Assembly (NCBI GenBank): GCA_011799875.1
Contig: CM022303.1
Location: 550,639,368 to 550,703,367 of the forward strand
DNA length: 64,000 nt
From: Thinopyrum elongatum
Lineage: Eukaryota; Streptophyta; Magnoliopsida; Poales; Poaceae
Direction: 5' to 3'
In this document: one piece after another, positions 45,443 through 56,548 of the stretch
Numbering within the stretch: position 1 is the stretch's first letter
Layout: every line of letters begins with the position of its first letter
Position numbers and translations under genes: made by a program
The notes under the pieces: generated by a model
Databases searched by the model: none
Seen by the model: only the letters and a program-made list of their open reading frames with translations
Told to the model about the DNA's origin: nothing

Positions 45443-46527
45443 GGCCGGTAATGTTGCGGAGGAGTACGACGGAAGGAGAAGACCTCAATTTGAGTTTGAT
45501 TGGGTCTGGTCGATTATGTAGGCGTCAATTTGTGTTTCCATAGGTGTCGGAGACCCACTCGTATATAGCACAGAAAATAGCCCACGAGCCCAAAGAAAAA
45601 TAGCTGACATGGTGCCCTCTTACATGGGCTAAGCCCCATCTTTTATCTTTTTTAGGGAAGTCCCATTTTTTATCGGTCATTGCTGTTCATAGCCTCCCGC
45701 TAGTGGGCCCGCCCAGGAGCATGAACTCTTTATTTTTATTTTTATACATGTTTTTCCTAGGTCGGTTTTCTTACCTAGCCCGCTTTCTAAAAATTGTCTC
45801 GGAATTCAAACAAATGTCCGTGAATTAGAAAAATCAGGAATTTGAATTTTTTTGTTGAATTTAAAAAATGTTCAAGAATTCACAAAAATCTTCCAAAATA
45901 CAAAAAAGTTCACAAATTCAAAATGATTGTGAATTTGATTATTTTGTGAATTCAACAATTGTTTACGAATTTGAAAAAATGTTCAGGAATTTTATCAAGT
46001 GTTCGCGCATTAAAAAGTATTCATGAATTCAGAACAATTTTATAAAAATATGATTTTTGTTTTGCAATTTGTGATCATTATCAGAAATTGTGCACAATTT
46101 TTGAAATTACGATCATTTTCTGGAAAATGTGATCATTTTCGAAATTATGAATATTTTCGAAATTCTTGAACAATTTTTGAAAAATCAAACATTTTTCAAT
46201 ATATTTTTTGAAATTTGTGAACTTAAAACTAAATAAAATAAAAATTAAAGAAACAATAAAACGAAAAAAAAGAAGAAGAAATCCTGCTGCTTACCCATGA
46301 GTCCGCCCACGTTGGCCCTTGCATGGGTGAGCGCTATAATATCGCAGCCTATGACCAACACATAGCATTTGTGCAGAAAATGTGGGCGAACCCTATTTGG
46401 CACCGGTTATACTGTTTCTGCAAACCGGCTGCTGCAGCCGCGTTAGCTGGGCTCGGCCAATTTAGCTCGCCTCCCGTCCAACCCACCACCTCTTTCGTTC
46501 GCGTATTCAAAGCGCAAAATTCTGCAA

Positions 46528-46545
46528 GAGCTGGGAATCGAACCC
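46528..46545 (-). other. tRNA-like B-box motif, left
   Basis: The minus strand reads GGGTTCGATTCCCAGCTC, a good match to the T-arm/B-box of tRNAs (GGTTCGANTCC). The surrounding sequence does not fold into a full cloverleaf with a matching acceptor stem by eye, so it is not called a tRNA gene. Confidence 0.5.
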
Positions 46546-47260
46546 AGGTTGTCCTGGTTCATAGCACACCGCGGTAACTACCCCACAATGGGAACTTGAT
46601 GCGCTAAGTTCCATCACTTTTTTGCCTTATCATCTTTTCCTTCGTTTTTTCTGTTTTTTGTTCTTTTTTTTCTATTTTCTGTTTTATTTTTCTTGTTTTT
46701 TATTTATTTTCTTCCTCATTCATGATTTTTTCAAATCCATCCACATTTATTAAAAATTGACGATTTTTTAAAAATTTGATGAACTTTTTTCTAATTCAAT
46801 TAACTTTTTCAAATTTGATGAAAATTTTCTTTATCCGGTGAACTTTTTTAAAATTCAATGAACGTTTTTCAAGATTGTTGATTTTTTCCTTCAAATTTGT
46901 GAACATTTTTCAAAATCGATGAACTTTTTTTTTGTCAAAGTTGATTAACTTTTTGCCAAAATTGAAGAACTTTCTGAAAACTGATGAACTTTTTTTTGAA
47001 AACGATGAAATTTTTAAACTTTTTCCAAAATCGGTAAACTTTTTATGTTTGTGATCTTTTTTTCAAAAATGATGAAATATTTCTCAAAATCGATGAACTT
47101 TTTTAAAATTCATGATTTTTGAAAATAAAAAACAATCTAAATGATAAATAAATTGCGCGGCCTTACTATTTCATATGCTTTTAGCGCTATTAAAAATCAC
47201 AAGTGTCTAATGGCTATGGTGGTCAGCTAAGCTCGAACAAGCCTCGCCTTTGCGGGCGAT

Positions 47261-47280
47261 GCGAGTTCGATTCCTTAAGC
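47261..47280 (+). other. tRNA-like B-box motif, right
   Basis: GCGAGTTCGATTCCTTAAGC matches the B-box pattern in the opposite orientation to 46528-46545. It is followed by AACCACCTTTTTGCG, a pol III-like T run. The pair encloses about 715 bp of AT-rich DNA. Confidence 0.5.
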
Positions 47281-47579
47281 AACCACCTTTTTGCGTTTTT
47301 CTGGCGAATTTTGTTCGTTGCGCTTTCCCTCCATGGGCCGGTCCAACAAGGGACTGCAACGGGCGCCAGCAACCTGTTCAGGCGCTTAAGGCGCCGAACA
47401 GGAGCTCCCGAAAATGTTCTAAAAAAATATGAAACAAAAAATAGCCCATGTGGTGCCCGCTTACATGGGCTAAGGCCCATCTTTTATCCGTTTGTTCTGC
47501 AATAGAAGAAAATTAGATCCCCTAAAACTGTGAAATCATTAATTAAGGAGTACTTCTTGCAAAGATCAATCCCATCTTG

Positions 47580-47632
47580 CCAGGTTGCGACAAATGACGC
47601 GCTGCATGTGCGTCACTTGTCGTAACCTGGGA
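47580..47632. repeat. Imperfect 21-bp-arm hairpin
   Basis: CCAGGTTGCGACAAATGACGC is followed after a 9-base loop by GCGTCACTTGTCGTAACCTGG. The arms pair with two mismatches. It lies at the edge of the GTGCCTC-repeat element and is a candidate terminal or internal hairpin of that element. Confidence 0.8.
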
Positions 47633-47859
47633 GTTTTCCCTTTTTTTTTAGATTCGTTTATTTAAAACGTTTTATCTCTTAAACCGTGCGTCCAAATCTT
47701 AAACCATTTTCACCATTGGATTCCTCGCGTCGAGATATTCAAAACAAGATCGCATGTTGACAGGTTTCGATGAACTCTTTTTCATGAAAAAAATCAAATG
47801 AAAAAATCAAACCGGGAGCACTTTTTTCCTTTCCGAAGAGGCACACAATTTTTCCCTTT

Positions 47860-48210
47860 TCCGAGAGGCACAACTCGCGGAAGCAAATCCGTGCCTCCAC
47901 GAGAAGAAAATCGGTGCCTCTCACGGAACGAAAAAAAAGAAAAGGCGTTTTTTCCCTTTTTCGAGTGCCTCTCACGGAAGCAAATCCATGCCTCTTCTTT
48001 TCTTTTTCGAGAGTCACGGATGTGCCTCTCGCGGAAGCAAATCCGTGCCTCCATGCAAAGTAAATTTGTGCCTCTCGCGGAACGAAAGAAAAAGTAAAAC
48101 ACGTTTTTCCTTTTTCGAGAGGCACGACTTTGCCACTCACGTAAGCAAATTCGTGCCTCCACAAGAAGTAAATATGTGCCTCTCGCGAAAGAACACGTTT
48201 CTCGCACATT
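47860..48210. repeat. GTGCCTCTCGCGGAAGCAAA minisatellite
   Basis: Seven to eight degenerate units in alternating orientation combine GTGCCTC(T/C), CGCGGAAGCAAAT(C/T)CGTGCC and CTTTTTCGAGAGGCAC. Open frames over this block on both strands are by-products of the repeat and are not genes. Confidence 0.8.
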
Positions 48211-48579
48211 TTTTTTATGGTCGAAGACCTAAAAACAGGGAGAAAACCGAGAAGCCAAAAAATCGTAAAAGAATCATCTAAAAGCCGGAAATGCGTACAG
48301 AAAAATACAAATAATAAAATTCAAAGAAAGCACCCAGAACGTGACACGTGGCGGCGGCTAAGAGCACGCCAAGTGACGCACTCTCATCCCACCAAAAATG
48401 CCCCTTGCTGTGGCTCGCGAAGAAGTACTTCTTGACTAGTTGCTCTGCAAAAAATGCGCGAGACTATATCTGGCTTGTAGTGAGGCTACGTTCCTTCTAG
48501 TTTCATGCGTGCGCATAGTACGGCTGTCCCATTCTGTGAGCGCGTGTTCGATCGCTAGGGGGCGTGTTTGTTCGTTCGC

Positions 48580-49460
48580 TAGTTATATTTATTGTGGTTT
48601 TTCATTTCTTCGCTGGTTGTGTACCATTCACTTTTTCTTTGCTTTTTTGTTTCAGTTTTTTTCCTTATGGTTATTTTTCTTCAGTTTTCTAGTTTTCCTC
48701 AGTAGTTGTCTTCAGTTTTATGTTTTTCTTTGTTTCAACCATTTTTTTGTTATGCTTCGGTTTTCTTTTGTTATTTTATGGTTTCTTTGATTTTTTATAT
48801 TTATTTCACGGTTTTCATCTTTTTTTCCTTTGAACACATGTCTAATGTTTTCTCTATTTCCATTCTATCATTTCGTATATGTCAAGAACATTTTTCTAAT
48901 ACATGATTAATATTTTTCAAATACAAGATTAATATTTTTTAGTACATGGTCAACAATTTTTATACACATTTTAAACATTTTTCAAATACAAGATTTAAAT
49001 TTTGTTAATACATGTTCAATGCGTTTTCTATACACATTTAACATTCTTCAAATGCTTTGGATAATATTTTTTAAATACAAGATTAACATTTTTTAATAGA
49101 AGGTCAACATTTCTTCTATACATATTTAACATTTTTTTATGTAAATGCTTGATTAACATTTTTCATATACAAGATTAACATTTTTTCAATACATGGTCAA
49201 CATTTTTATTATACATTTAAGTATTTAATATTTTTCAAATGTCTGATTTTTCCCCAAATGCAAGAGTATCAATTTTTTTAATAAATGTTCAAAAAATTCT
49301 ATACACATTTAACATTTTTAAAATGCTTGATTAACATTTTTCATACGCTTGTTTAACGTTTTGAAATACATGATCAACTTTTTTCACACACATTTGTATA
49401 TTTTTTTGTACACACGAGAAACATTTTCTGTATACACATTTAATATTTTTTAAATGCTAG
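48580..49460. repeat. AT-rich degenerate tandem array
   Basis: Thymine-rich sequence is followed by many degenerate units of the type GATTAACATTTTTCAAATACAA and ACATTTAACATTTTT (48890-49460). No gene is supported. Confidence 0.7.
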
Positions 49461-49689
49461 GTAACATTTATATTCAAGTGTTCCCGGACCTCCACGACCT
49501 CCATCGCTGTACCTGGTCGCCACGCCGCCGCTTGACCTCCGTCGCTGGTCCGCACTTCTCGTCCGTCCGCTATGCAGGCACCATCTGCCAGCACGCCCGA
49601 CAAGTATTTGGTGAAATGCCCTTGCTACTTTTTTTCGTCTCTCTTTGAAGTAATAGATTTAGACATGGAGTACACATACGGGCATTACG

Positions 49690-49840
49690 TTGAAAACATG
49701 GGTGATCCTATCCAACTCTCACATCGGAATCCAGCCACTTTTGATGAGTTTGTTTAAATGCATCAACAAATTTGGCATCGAGTAACTCATGAGCAGTTCA
49801 AAGAAGATTTGATCGAGCATCTATGTGTCATTAACGGTAC
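49690..49840 (+). pseudogene. Possible C-terminal fragment of a PIF/Harbinger-type transposase
   Basis: An open stretch around one stop (TAA near 49756) encodes FDEFV and MHQQIWHRVTHEQFKEDLIE followed by HLCVING. This resembles the short tail (R/N-x-H-xQL-xDLVEHLW) seen at the end of Harbinger transposases in grasses. No catalytic part is present. The call is weak. Confidence 0.3.
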
Positions 49841-50126
49841 AACTATAACATATGTGCTAGTTGAATTCAAGTTTGAACTATTTTATTTGAAAACTTATTC
49901 TTTTTTTAGGCATTGAAAATTTATTCGCATTTGAATATATTTTCAATCATGTATAATTTGATATGTTGTTATTCTGAGCTTGGGAACTTAGAAAAAAAGA
50001 CGAAAGTTCTAGGGAACAGTGTTGGATATTCCGTTTTGGGGTCAGTGTTGGAGATGCCCATCCCTTTTCGCTAATATATTGATACGTTGCTTACTACGAT
50101 GTCCCCTAAAACTGGAATCTTACTAA

Positions 50127-50400
50127 GACTGGTCGTAATGGGGGAGTATCATATACTAGTATTATGTATATGATACTAGTGTATGATATTACTTTCGTAA
50201 TACATAATATCATAAGTTACTAGTAACTTTGGTTGCTTTATTAATTGCCATGCATGACATAAAGTAGTACAACATTTAATATGATACGATATTATGATAT
50301 GATATCATATTTTTTTTCTCATTTAATTGTGTGCCACATCATCCAAAAAGTCTAGCTGACATGCATAATACTGCTTATTATACTCTCATTACAATCAGCC
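50127..50400. mobile_element. Tourist/Harbinger-type MITE, 274 bp, TAA target duplication
   Basis: The ends are GACTGGTCGTAATGGGGGAG and the inverted partner CTCTCATTACAATCAGCC. It is flanked by TAA at 50124-50126 and 50401-50403. The interior is AT-rich with self-complementary ATACTAGTAT words. It lies 170 bp beyond the stop codon of the U-box gene, so it may fall in that gene's 3' untranslated or terminator region. Confidence 0.85.
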
Positions 50401-50570
50401 TAATATGTTGATACGTTGCCACTTGAGAAAATTCGGGAATTTGTTGTATGGGAAATAGCAGAATGCGATTTGAGAACATCTTGTATTTGACCATGAACTC
50501 GTTAATGGCTGCTATTTATCCCCAATCTTGGATATTTACACAAGGTTCTAAGATTGATGGGATGAGCTAA

Positions 50571-51794
50571 TCAATGGCGAGCCCAGATGGCCCTGAGCAG
50601 CTTGAGCAGTGCCATGGCGTTGGCCTTGGCCCTGGGGCTGCACTGGCTCTGCAGCAACAGCAGCAGCCGCGTGAGAAGGCCGGCGTTGATGGCGTCCACC
50701 CGTGCCGCCGCCGACTCCCGGCATGCCACCAGCAGCGACCCGATGGCGTGCTCGCTACCGCCGCCGCCCACCCGGTCCTGACGGGAGGGCACCATGAAGA
50801 CCATCTTCACCAAGACGGCCGCCGCACCGGGGCGGGCGTACATAGCCTGCCTGCCGGCGTCCACGCTGACGAGCAGGAGTTCCAGCGTCTCCAGAGCAAG
50901 GGTCCAGAGCGCACATGAAGATGGCCTCTTTCTGGAGCCGCCGCAGCTGATGTACGAGAGGAGGGCGTCGACGGCGCCTGCCGCCACCGCGGCCTCACGG
51001 CTGGCCTGGTCCGACGAGCAGAGGCTGCACATCGCCCTCAGAGCAGCGTCAGACGCGGCGCCGCCGGTGTCGTCGCGCACCAGAGCGGCCAGTGCTCCCA
51101 TGACCGACTTTGAGCGGCCCGACGCCACGACGGCGTCGGCGGCAACGGCTCCGACGGTGTGGATGAGGCGGCACAGGGCTGTCTTGATCTTGGGGCTCCC
51201 TTGTCTCAGGAGGAAGGCGAAGGAGGAGACGAACTTCTTCTCCTCCTGGATCGCGTCAGCGAGCTCCCGCGTTGACGGCGACGCGAGGAGGCAGTCGAGT
51301 ACCAGCTCGGCGAGCACATCATCTCTGCTTCGAAGAATGAGCAGGCGTAGGAGCACGGCGCAGAAGCCCGGAGGGGAGAGCGACCTGACAATCCTCAGCG
51401 TCTCCACGGCCGCCACCGTTGGAGCGGAGTCAGTGGCGGCGGCGGCGTCGAGGAGGTTGTCCCTGAGCGTGGGCAGCGCGAGGTCCGCGAGGAGGAGCCA
51501 GCGGTCGATGAGGTGTTTGAGCGTGCGGTTGGGCGCCAACAAGCCCGACGTGTGCTGCGGCAGCGGGCGCATGGTGACCGGGCACGTGCGGTTGCCGGCA
51601 GCGAGCCACCGGCAGATGCTTGGGCGGTCGTAGGTCTGGGCGGTGGGGAGGAGGGTGACGGGGTCCGACATGAGGTCCAGGCTGATTGGGCACACGAACA
51701 CCTCAGGGATCAACATCATCGGCTCACTCTCTAGTCTTACTGGTAACTCAGCTGATTGAACTAATAGAAGAGGAGTATGATTCAGCTGAATCAA
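50571..51794 (-). CDS. Plant U-box E3 ubiquitin ligase with ARM repeats (PUB25/26-like)
   Basis: A single exon of 407 residues. The U-box (about residues 30-103) has PEVFVCPISLDLMSDPVT, QTYDRPSICRWL and CPVTMRPLP, followed by NRTLKHLIDRWL. This is the plant PUB signature that binds E2 enzymes without zinc. The rest is Leu/Ala-rich helical ARM-type repeats (about 130-400), the substrate-binding part. The predicted role is transfer of ubiquitin from an E2 to cytosolic targets. In this subgroup these are often immune or cold-signalling components (family knowledge; target unknown). The start at 51794 is the first ATG. Met26 (51719) begins nearer the U-box and is a plausible alternative, because residues 1-25 carry no domain. 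Coding GC is high and there is no intron. The ORF is intact, so it is probably functional. Confidence 0.93.
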   Translation of the reverse strand: MIQLNHTPLLLVQSAELPVRLESEPMMLIPEVFVCPISLDLMSDPVTLLPTAQTYDRPSICRWLAAGNRTCPVTMRPLPQHTSGLLAPNRTLKHLIDRWLLLADLALPTLRDNLLDAAAATDSAPTVAAVETLRIVRSLSPPGFCAVLLRLLILRSRDDVLAELVLDCLLASPSTRELADAIQEEKKFVSSFAFLLRQGSPKIKTALCRLIHTVGAVAADAVVASGRSKSVMGALAALVRDDTGGAASDAALRAMCSLCSSDQASREAAVAAGAVDALLSYISCGGSRKRPSSCALWTLALETLELLLVSVDAGRQAMYARPGAAAVLVKMVFMVPSRQDRVGGGGSEHAIGSLLVACRESAAARVDAINAGLLTRLLLLLQSQCSPRAKANAMALLKLLRAIWARH

Positions 51795-52560
51795 TGCCTC
51801 GGCTACTAATAGGAGTTGATGAGTGCATGGCTTGTTTTTGTGATTGATTGCTGCAGATACAATGCATGCTACAAACTAAGTCTACTGATTGCATTGGTGG
51901 GTGGGGTCACTGAAATCTTTGCAGTGTTCTTTTGTGTGTGGAACTAACTGAATGTTTGCCTATCAATCTGCCAGGGTGTCAGATTGCAATGTGGCACTAT
52001 TGCTTTGGTCCAACCACTCAAGTATTGGAGTACATACATACATAGTCAGATGCAGACAAACATTCCTAGTTGCTCCATCGGCTTTCGTGCGTCGTGTCCA
52101 GCCACTAGTCAAACATGTATGGTGTGATTGCTTGCATTGCATGTTCCACAATTTTGATTCAACGACTCTTGGAGTAAACTAACCAAGAACATGCACGCAT
52201 TTGGTTTGCTTCATTGAACGGCACTAATTTGGCTAACCAAAATACGGCCCCATGAGTACCTACTGTGTGTGGAAATCTAATCATTTGATCGCTCGATCGC
52301 ATGCGTGCAGTATGTGTCAAGGAATGGTCCGTCAGAGATCGATGATCTTTGCTGATCCGAGATTTCGTCCCAAAACACCATTTGTCTAGTGGAGCACTTT
52401 ACAGTTAAGGCTGATTTTGCTGACCAGCAACCATGATACTATGTGGTCTTCAAAATCTTGGTGATGATCTTGCTGGACTAAAGGTGTTTGATCATTGATA
52501 TGAGCATGCTAGTACAATGTGTATTTCGCTTGGGTATTAGGAAGCTCTTTTTTTTACTGC
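51795..52560. other. Upstream region of the U-box gene; no other supported gene
   Basis: This is low-copy-looking sequence. No clear TATA box was chosen and no recognisable repeat is seen. Confidence 0.4.
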
Positions 52561-52561
52561 T

Positions 52562-52849
52562 ATTAGGGCATCTCCAACGGTGACCCGCAAATTTGCTCCG
52601 CAGACACGGATGCGGAAGCCGGTCATTCAATGCTATAATGAAATTCAACCAAAATGAACAAATTTGATTCGAACTCAAACAAATCAGACATTTTTTTTTA
52701 CATAAAACCGGATGCTCATTTAAACCCGAGCAAATTCTTTACATTTAGACATTTTTCTACTAGAGCGGACTTTAAACCTCGACTAAAATGACCGCGGCGC
52801 CCGTTACCCATCTCCGGCTGGCCATGGGCCCCGGAAAATGAAGCCCCCT

Positions 52850-52880
<31 letters not shown>

Positions 52881-53060
52881 CGGCGCCCCCTACGCTGACA
52901 TGTCTTCCCCATGTCCGGCAGCCCACTCGTCGGACTGCCAGATGGCCTGAAGGGATATGCTTTAGCTAGAGGGGAATAAGAGCCTCCACTTCCCGCGTAC
53001 CTTCCCTATGTCCGGCAGCGCCACTCATCGGAGTGGACTCCGCTTCCGTGAAGCACATAC
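52562..53060. repeat. Repeat with GGGCATCTCCAACGGTGACC start
   Basis: GGGCATCTCCAACGG-type ends are common at the borders of small grass DNA elements. The block contains a C run at 52850-52878 (about 28 bases, length unreliable) and a duplicated TTCCC-ATGTCCGGCAGC motif (52905 and 53008). It is cut at 53061 by a copia LTR. Confidence 0.5.
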
Positions 53061-54415
53061 TGTTGAAAATATGCCCTAGAGACAATAATAAATTGGTTAT
53101 TATCATATTTCCTTATTCATGATAAAGGTTTATTATTCATGCTAGAATTGTATTGACCGGAAACTTAAATACACGTGTGGATACATAAACAAGTACCGTG
53201 TCCCTAGTGAGCCTCTACTAGACTAGCTCGTTGATCAAAGATGGTTAAGGTTTCCTAACCATAGACATGAGTTGTTATTTGATAACGGGATCACATCATT
53301 AGGAGAATGATGTGATGGACTAGACCCAACTGTAAGCTTAGCATTTGATCGTATCACTTGAGTTTATTGATATAGCTTTCTTCATGCCAAGTATCTGTTC
53401 CTTAAACCATGAGATCGTGTAACTCTCTGACACCGGAGGAATACTTAGTGTGTATCCAAACGTCACTTCGTAATTGGGTGATCATAAAGGTGCTCTACAG
53501 GTATCTCTGAAGGTATCTGTTGGGTTGACATGGATCAAGACTGGGATTTGTCACTCTGTATGACGGAGAGATATCTCTGGGCCCTCTCGGTAATACAACA
53601 TCTTAAAGAGCTTGCAAGCAATGTGACTAATGAGTTAGTCACGAGATCTTGTATTACAGAACGAGTAAAGAGACTTGCCGGTAACGAGATTGAACTAGGT
53701 ATGGAGATACCGACGATTGAATCTCGGGCAAGTAACATATCGCCGGACAAAGGGAATTGCATACGGGATTAATTGAATCTTTGACATCGTGGTTCAACCG
53801 ATAAAAGATCTTCGTAGAATATGTAGGAATCAATATGGGCATGCAGGTCCCGCTATTGGTTATTGATCGGAGAGGTGTCTCGGTCATGACTACATGATTC
53901 CCGAACCCGCAGGGTCGCACACTTAACGTTCATTGACGCTAGAGTAGTATTGAGATATTTGATAATTGGTAACCGAATGTTGTTCGGAGTCCTGGATGAG
54001 ATCCCAGACGTCACGAGGAGTCTCGAAATGGCCGAGAGGTAAAGATTTATATATGGGAAGTCATATTTTGGGTTCCAGAAAAGATGCAGTTTTTTCGGTA
54101 TTGTACCGTGAAGCTTCTAGAAGGTTCCGGAGGATTCCGGATGGGTCTGGAAGTCCACAAGTGGGTCCACCACAAACCAAGGGCTCGCATGGGCTGAGGG
54201 GAGGCACCCTGGCCTAATTGGGCTAGGCACACCAAGTCCTCAAAAGCCCATGTGGCTAGGGAAGGGGAAAAAAAGGGGGAGTCCTAGTAGGAATAGGATT
54301 GGACTTGTAGTCCAAGTCCTCTCCCCCTTGGTTGCGCCCTAGGGCTTGGAGGGGCTGTTCCCCACGCCCCTCCACCTATATATAGAGGGGAGGGGGCGCC
54401 CCAAGAGCACACACC
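53061..54415 (+). mobile_element. Angela/WIS/BARE-type copia LTR, plus strand, truncated by insertion
   Basis: It starts TGTTGAAAATATGCCCTAGA, the typical LTR start of this Triticeae copia family. It shares segments such as GTCCCTAGTGAGCCTCTACT and TCGTTGATCAAAGATGG with the inverted LTR at 54416-56193. A TATA-like CTATATATAGAGGG lies at 54378-54390. At 54415 it is broken by the minus-strand Angela-type element, so the remainder should lie beyond the window. Confidence 0.85.
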
Positions 54416-56193
54416 TGTTGGAAAATGTTGCATGGAAAACAAAAAATTTTCTACGCACACGCAAGATCTATCCATGGAGATGCATAGCAACGAGAGGGGA
54501 GAGTGTGTCTACGTACCCTCGTAGACCGTAAGCGGAAGCGTTTAGTAATGCAGTTGATGTAGTCGAACTTCATCGCGATCCAACCGATCAAGTACCGAAC
54601 ATACGGCACCTCCGCGTTCAGCACACGTTCAGCTCGGTGACGTCCTCGTCTTCTTGATCCAGCAAGACGGGCGAAGTAGTGGATGAGTTCCGGCAGCACG
54701 ACGGCGTGGTGACAGTGGTGGTGATACTATCTCCGCAGGGCTTCGCCTAAGCACTTCGAAAATATGACCGAGGGACGAAACTGTGGAGAGGGGCGCCGCA
54801 CACGGCTAAGAGATTGTCGTGGTCTTTGTGTGGCGCCCCCTCCCTCATATATATAGGTGGGGGGGGTGTGGAGAGGGGGCAGCCAAGGAGGCGCCCCAAG
54901 GGAGGTCGAATCCTCCTTGGGCTCCTGCCCTTGCCGCGCCCCCTTCCTTGTTTGTGCGCGGGAGGAAGGCAGGGGGAGGTGGCGCCCCCCTTTCCTTTCT
55001 CTCATGAGGAGGGAAAGGCAGGAGGGGCCAACCCTCCCCCTTTCCTTCCCCTAGGGCCGGCGGCCAGGGAGAGGGGTGCACCAACCACTTGTGGGCTGGT
55101 GTGTTCCCCCCCTTTGTCCCATTAAGCCCATATAGCCTCCCGGGGCTTCCCGGAACCCCTTCCGGTGATCCGATGACTACCGGTACCTCCCGAAACTCTT
55201 CCGGTGTCCAAATAGTATCGTCCTATATATCAATTTTTACCTTCAGACCATTCCGGAGCTCCTCGTCATGTCTGTGATCTCATCTGGGACTCCAAACAAC
55301 ATTGGTCACCAAATCATATAACTCATATAACACTATATCGTCAACGAACGTTAAGCGTGCGGACCCTACGGGTTTGAGAATGATGTAGACATGACCGAGA
55401 CACCTCTCCGGTCAATAACCAATAGCGGAACCTGGATGCCCATATTTGTTCCTACATAGTCTACGAAGATCTTTATCGGTCGAACCTTATGACAACATAC
55501 GTAATTCCCTTTGTCTGTCGGTATGTTACTTGCCCGAGATTCGATCGTCGGTATCTCTATAGCTAGTTCAATCTCATTACTGGCAAGTCTCTTTACTCGT
55601 TCCGTAATACATCATCTCATAACTTACTCCTTAGTCACTTTGCTTGCAAGCTTCTTATGATGTGTATTACCGAGAAGGCCCAGAGATACCTCTCCGATAC
55701 ACGGAGTGACAAATCCCAATCTCGATCCATGCCAACTCAACAGACACCCTCGGAGATACCTGTAGAGCATCTTTATAATCACCTAGTTATGTTGTGACAT
55801 TTGATAGCACACAAGGTATTCCTCCGGTATCCGAGAGTTGCATGATCTCATAGTCGAAGGAATATGTATTTGACATTAAGAAAGTAATAGCAATAAACCG
55901 AACGATCATATGCTAAGCTAACGGATGGGTCTTGTCCATCACATCATTCTTCTAATGATGTGATCCCGTTATCAAATGACAACTCATGTCTATGGTTAGG
56001 AAACCTTAACCATCTTTGATCAACGAGCTAGTCTAGTAGAGGCTCACTAGGGACACGGTATTTGTTTATGTATCCACACATGTATTTAAGTTTTCGGTCA
56101 ATACAATTCTAGCATGAATAATAAACCTTTATCATGATTAAGGAAATATAATAATAACCATTTTATTATTGCCTCTAGGGCATATTTCCATCA
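54416..56193 (-). repeat. 3' LTR of the minus-strand Angela-type element (1,778 bp)
   Basis: On the minus strand it begins TGATGGAAATATGCCCTAGA at 56193 and ends ACATTTTCCAACA at 54416. The length fits the family (about 1.7-1.8 kb). A TATA-like ATATATATGAGGGAGG lies near 54845-54860. Confidence 0.9.
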
Positions 56194-56212
56194 GTCTCCC
56201 ACTTGCACTAGA
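56194..56212 (-). other. Polypurine tract of the Angela-type element
   Basis: The minus-strand CAAGTGGGAGAC directly precedes the LTR start TGATGG. Confidence 0.75.
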
Positions 56213-56219
56213 GTCAATA

Positions 56220-56345
56220 ATCTAGTTCACATCTCCATGTGATTAACACCCATAGTTCACATCGCCATGTGACTAACACCCAAAGAGTTTACTAGAGTCA
56301 ATAGTCTAGTTCACATCACCATGTGATTAACACCCAAAGAGTACT
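56220..56345. repeat. Three CATGTGATTAACACCCA repeats in the copia 3' region
   Basis: ATAGTCTAGTTCACATC(A/T)CCATGTGA(T/C)TAACACCCA is repeated with partial units at about 56220, 56255 and 56305. It lies between the RNase H remnant and the purine tract. Confidence 0.8.
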
Positions 56346-56548
56346 AAGGTGTGATCATGTTTTGCTTGTGAGAGAAGTTATAGTCAACGGGTCTGCCACA
56401 TTCAGAGCTGTATTTATTTTGCAAATTTCTATGTCTACAATGCTCTGCATGTAGCTACTCTAGCTAATTGCTCCCACTTTCAATACGTATCCAGATTGAG
56501 ACTCAGAATCATCTGAATTGGTGTCAAAGCTTGCATCGACGTAACCCT

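Larger units (their letters stand above)
45610..47488. repeat. AT-rich element flanked by a direct 38-bp repeat
   Basis: TGGTGCCC-CTTACATGGGCTAAG-CCCATCTTTTATC occurs at 45610-45648 and 47450-47488 in the same orientation. Between them are stretches of degenerate GAATTTGAAAAAATGTTC-like words (45780-46260) and GATGAACTTTTTT-like words (46690-47150), plus two inverted tRNA-like motifs. It looks like an unclassified DNA element or a pair of nested ones. No transposase is seen. Confidence 0.5.

Noticed and set aside
46500..46600. A tRNA gene
   Set aside because: Only the B-box/T-arm is convincing. I could not pair an acceptor stem and anticodon arm by eye, and the motif is mirrored at 47261, so it looks like part of a repeat.
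47739..48281. Overlapping open frames on both strands (up to 156 codons)
   Set aside because: They are produced by the GTGCCTC minisatellite. Their repeats mirror the DNA units and differ in every frame.
50794..51633. 279-codon plus-strand open frame opposite the U-box gene
   Set aside because: It is an antisense shadow of GC-rich coding DNA. It has Ala/Ser/Arg-rich composition and no motif, and the minus strand encodes a clear U-box/ARM protein.
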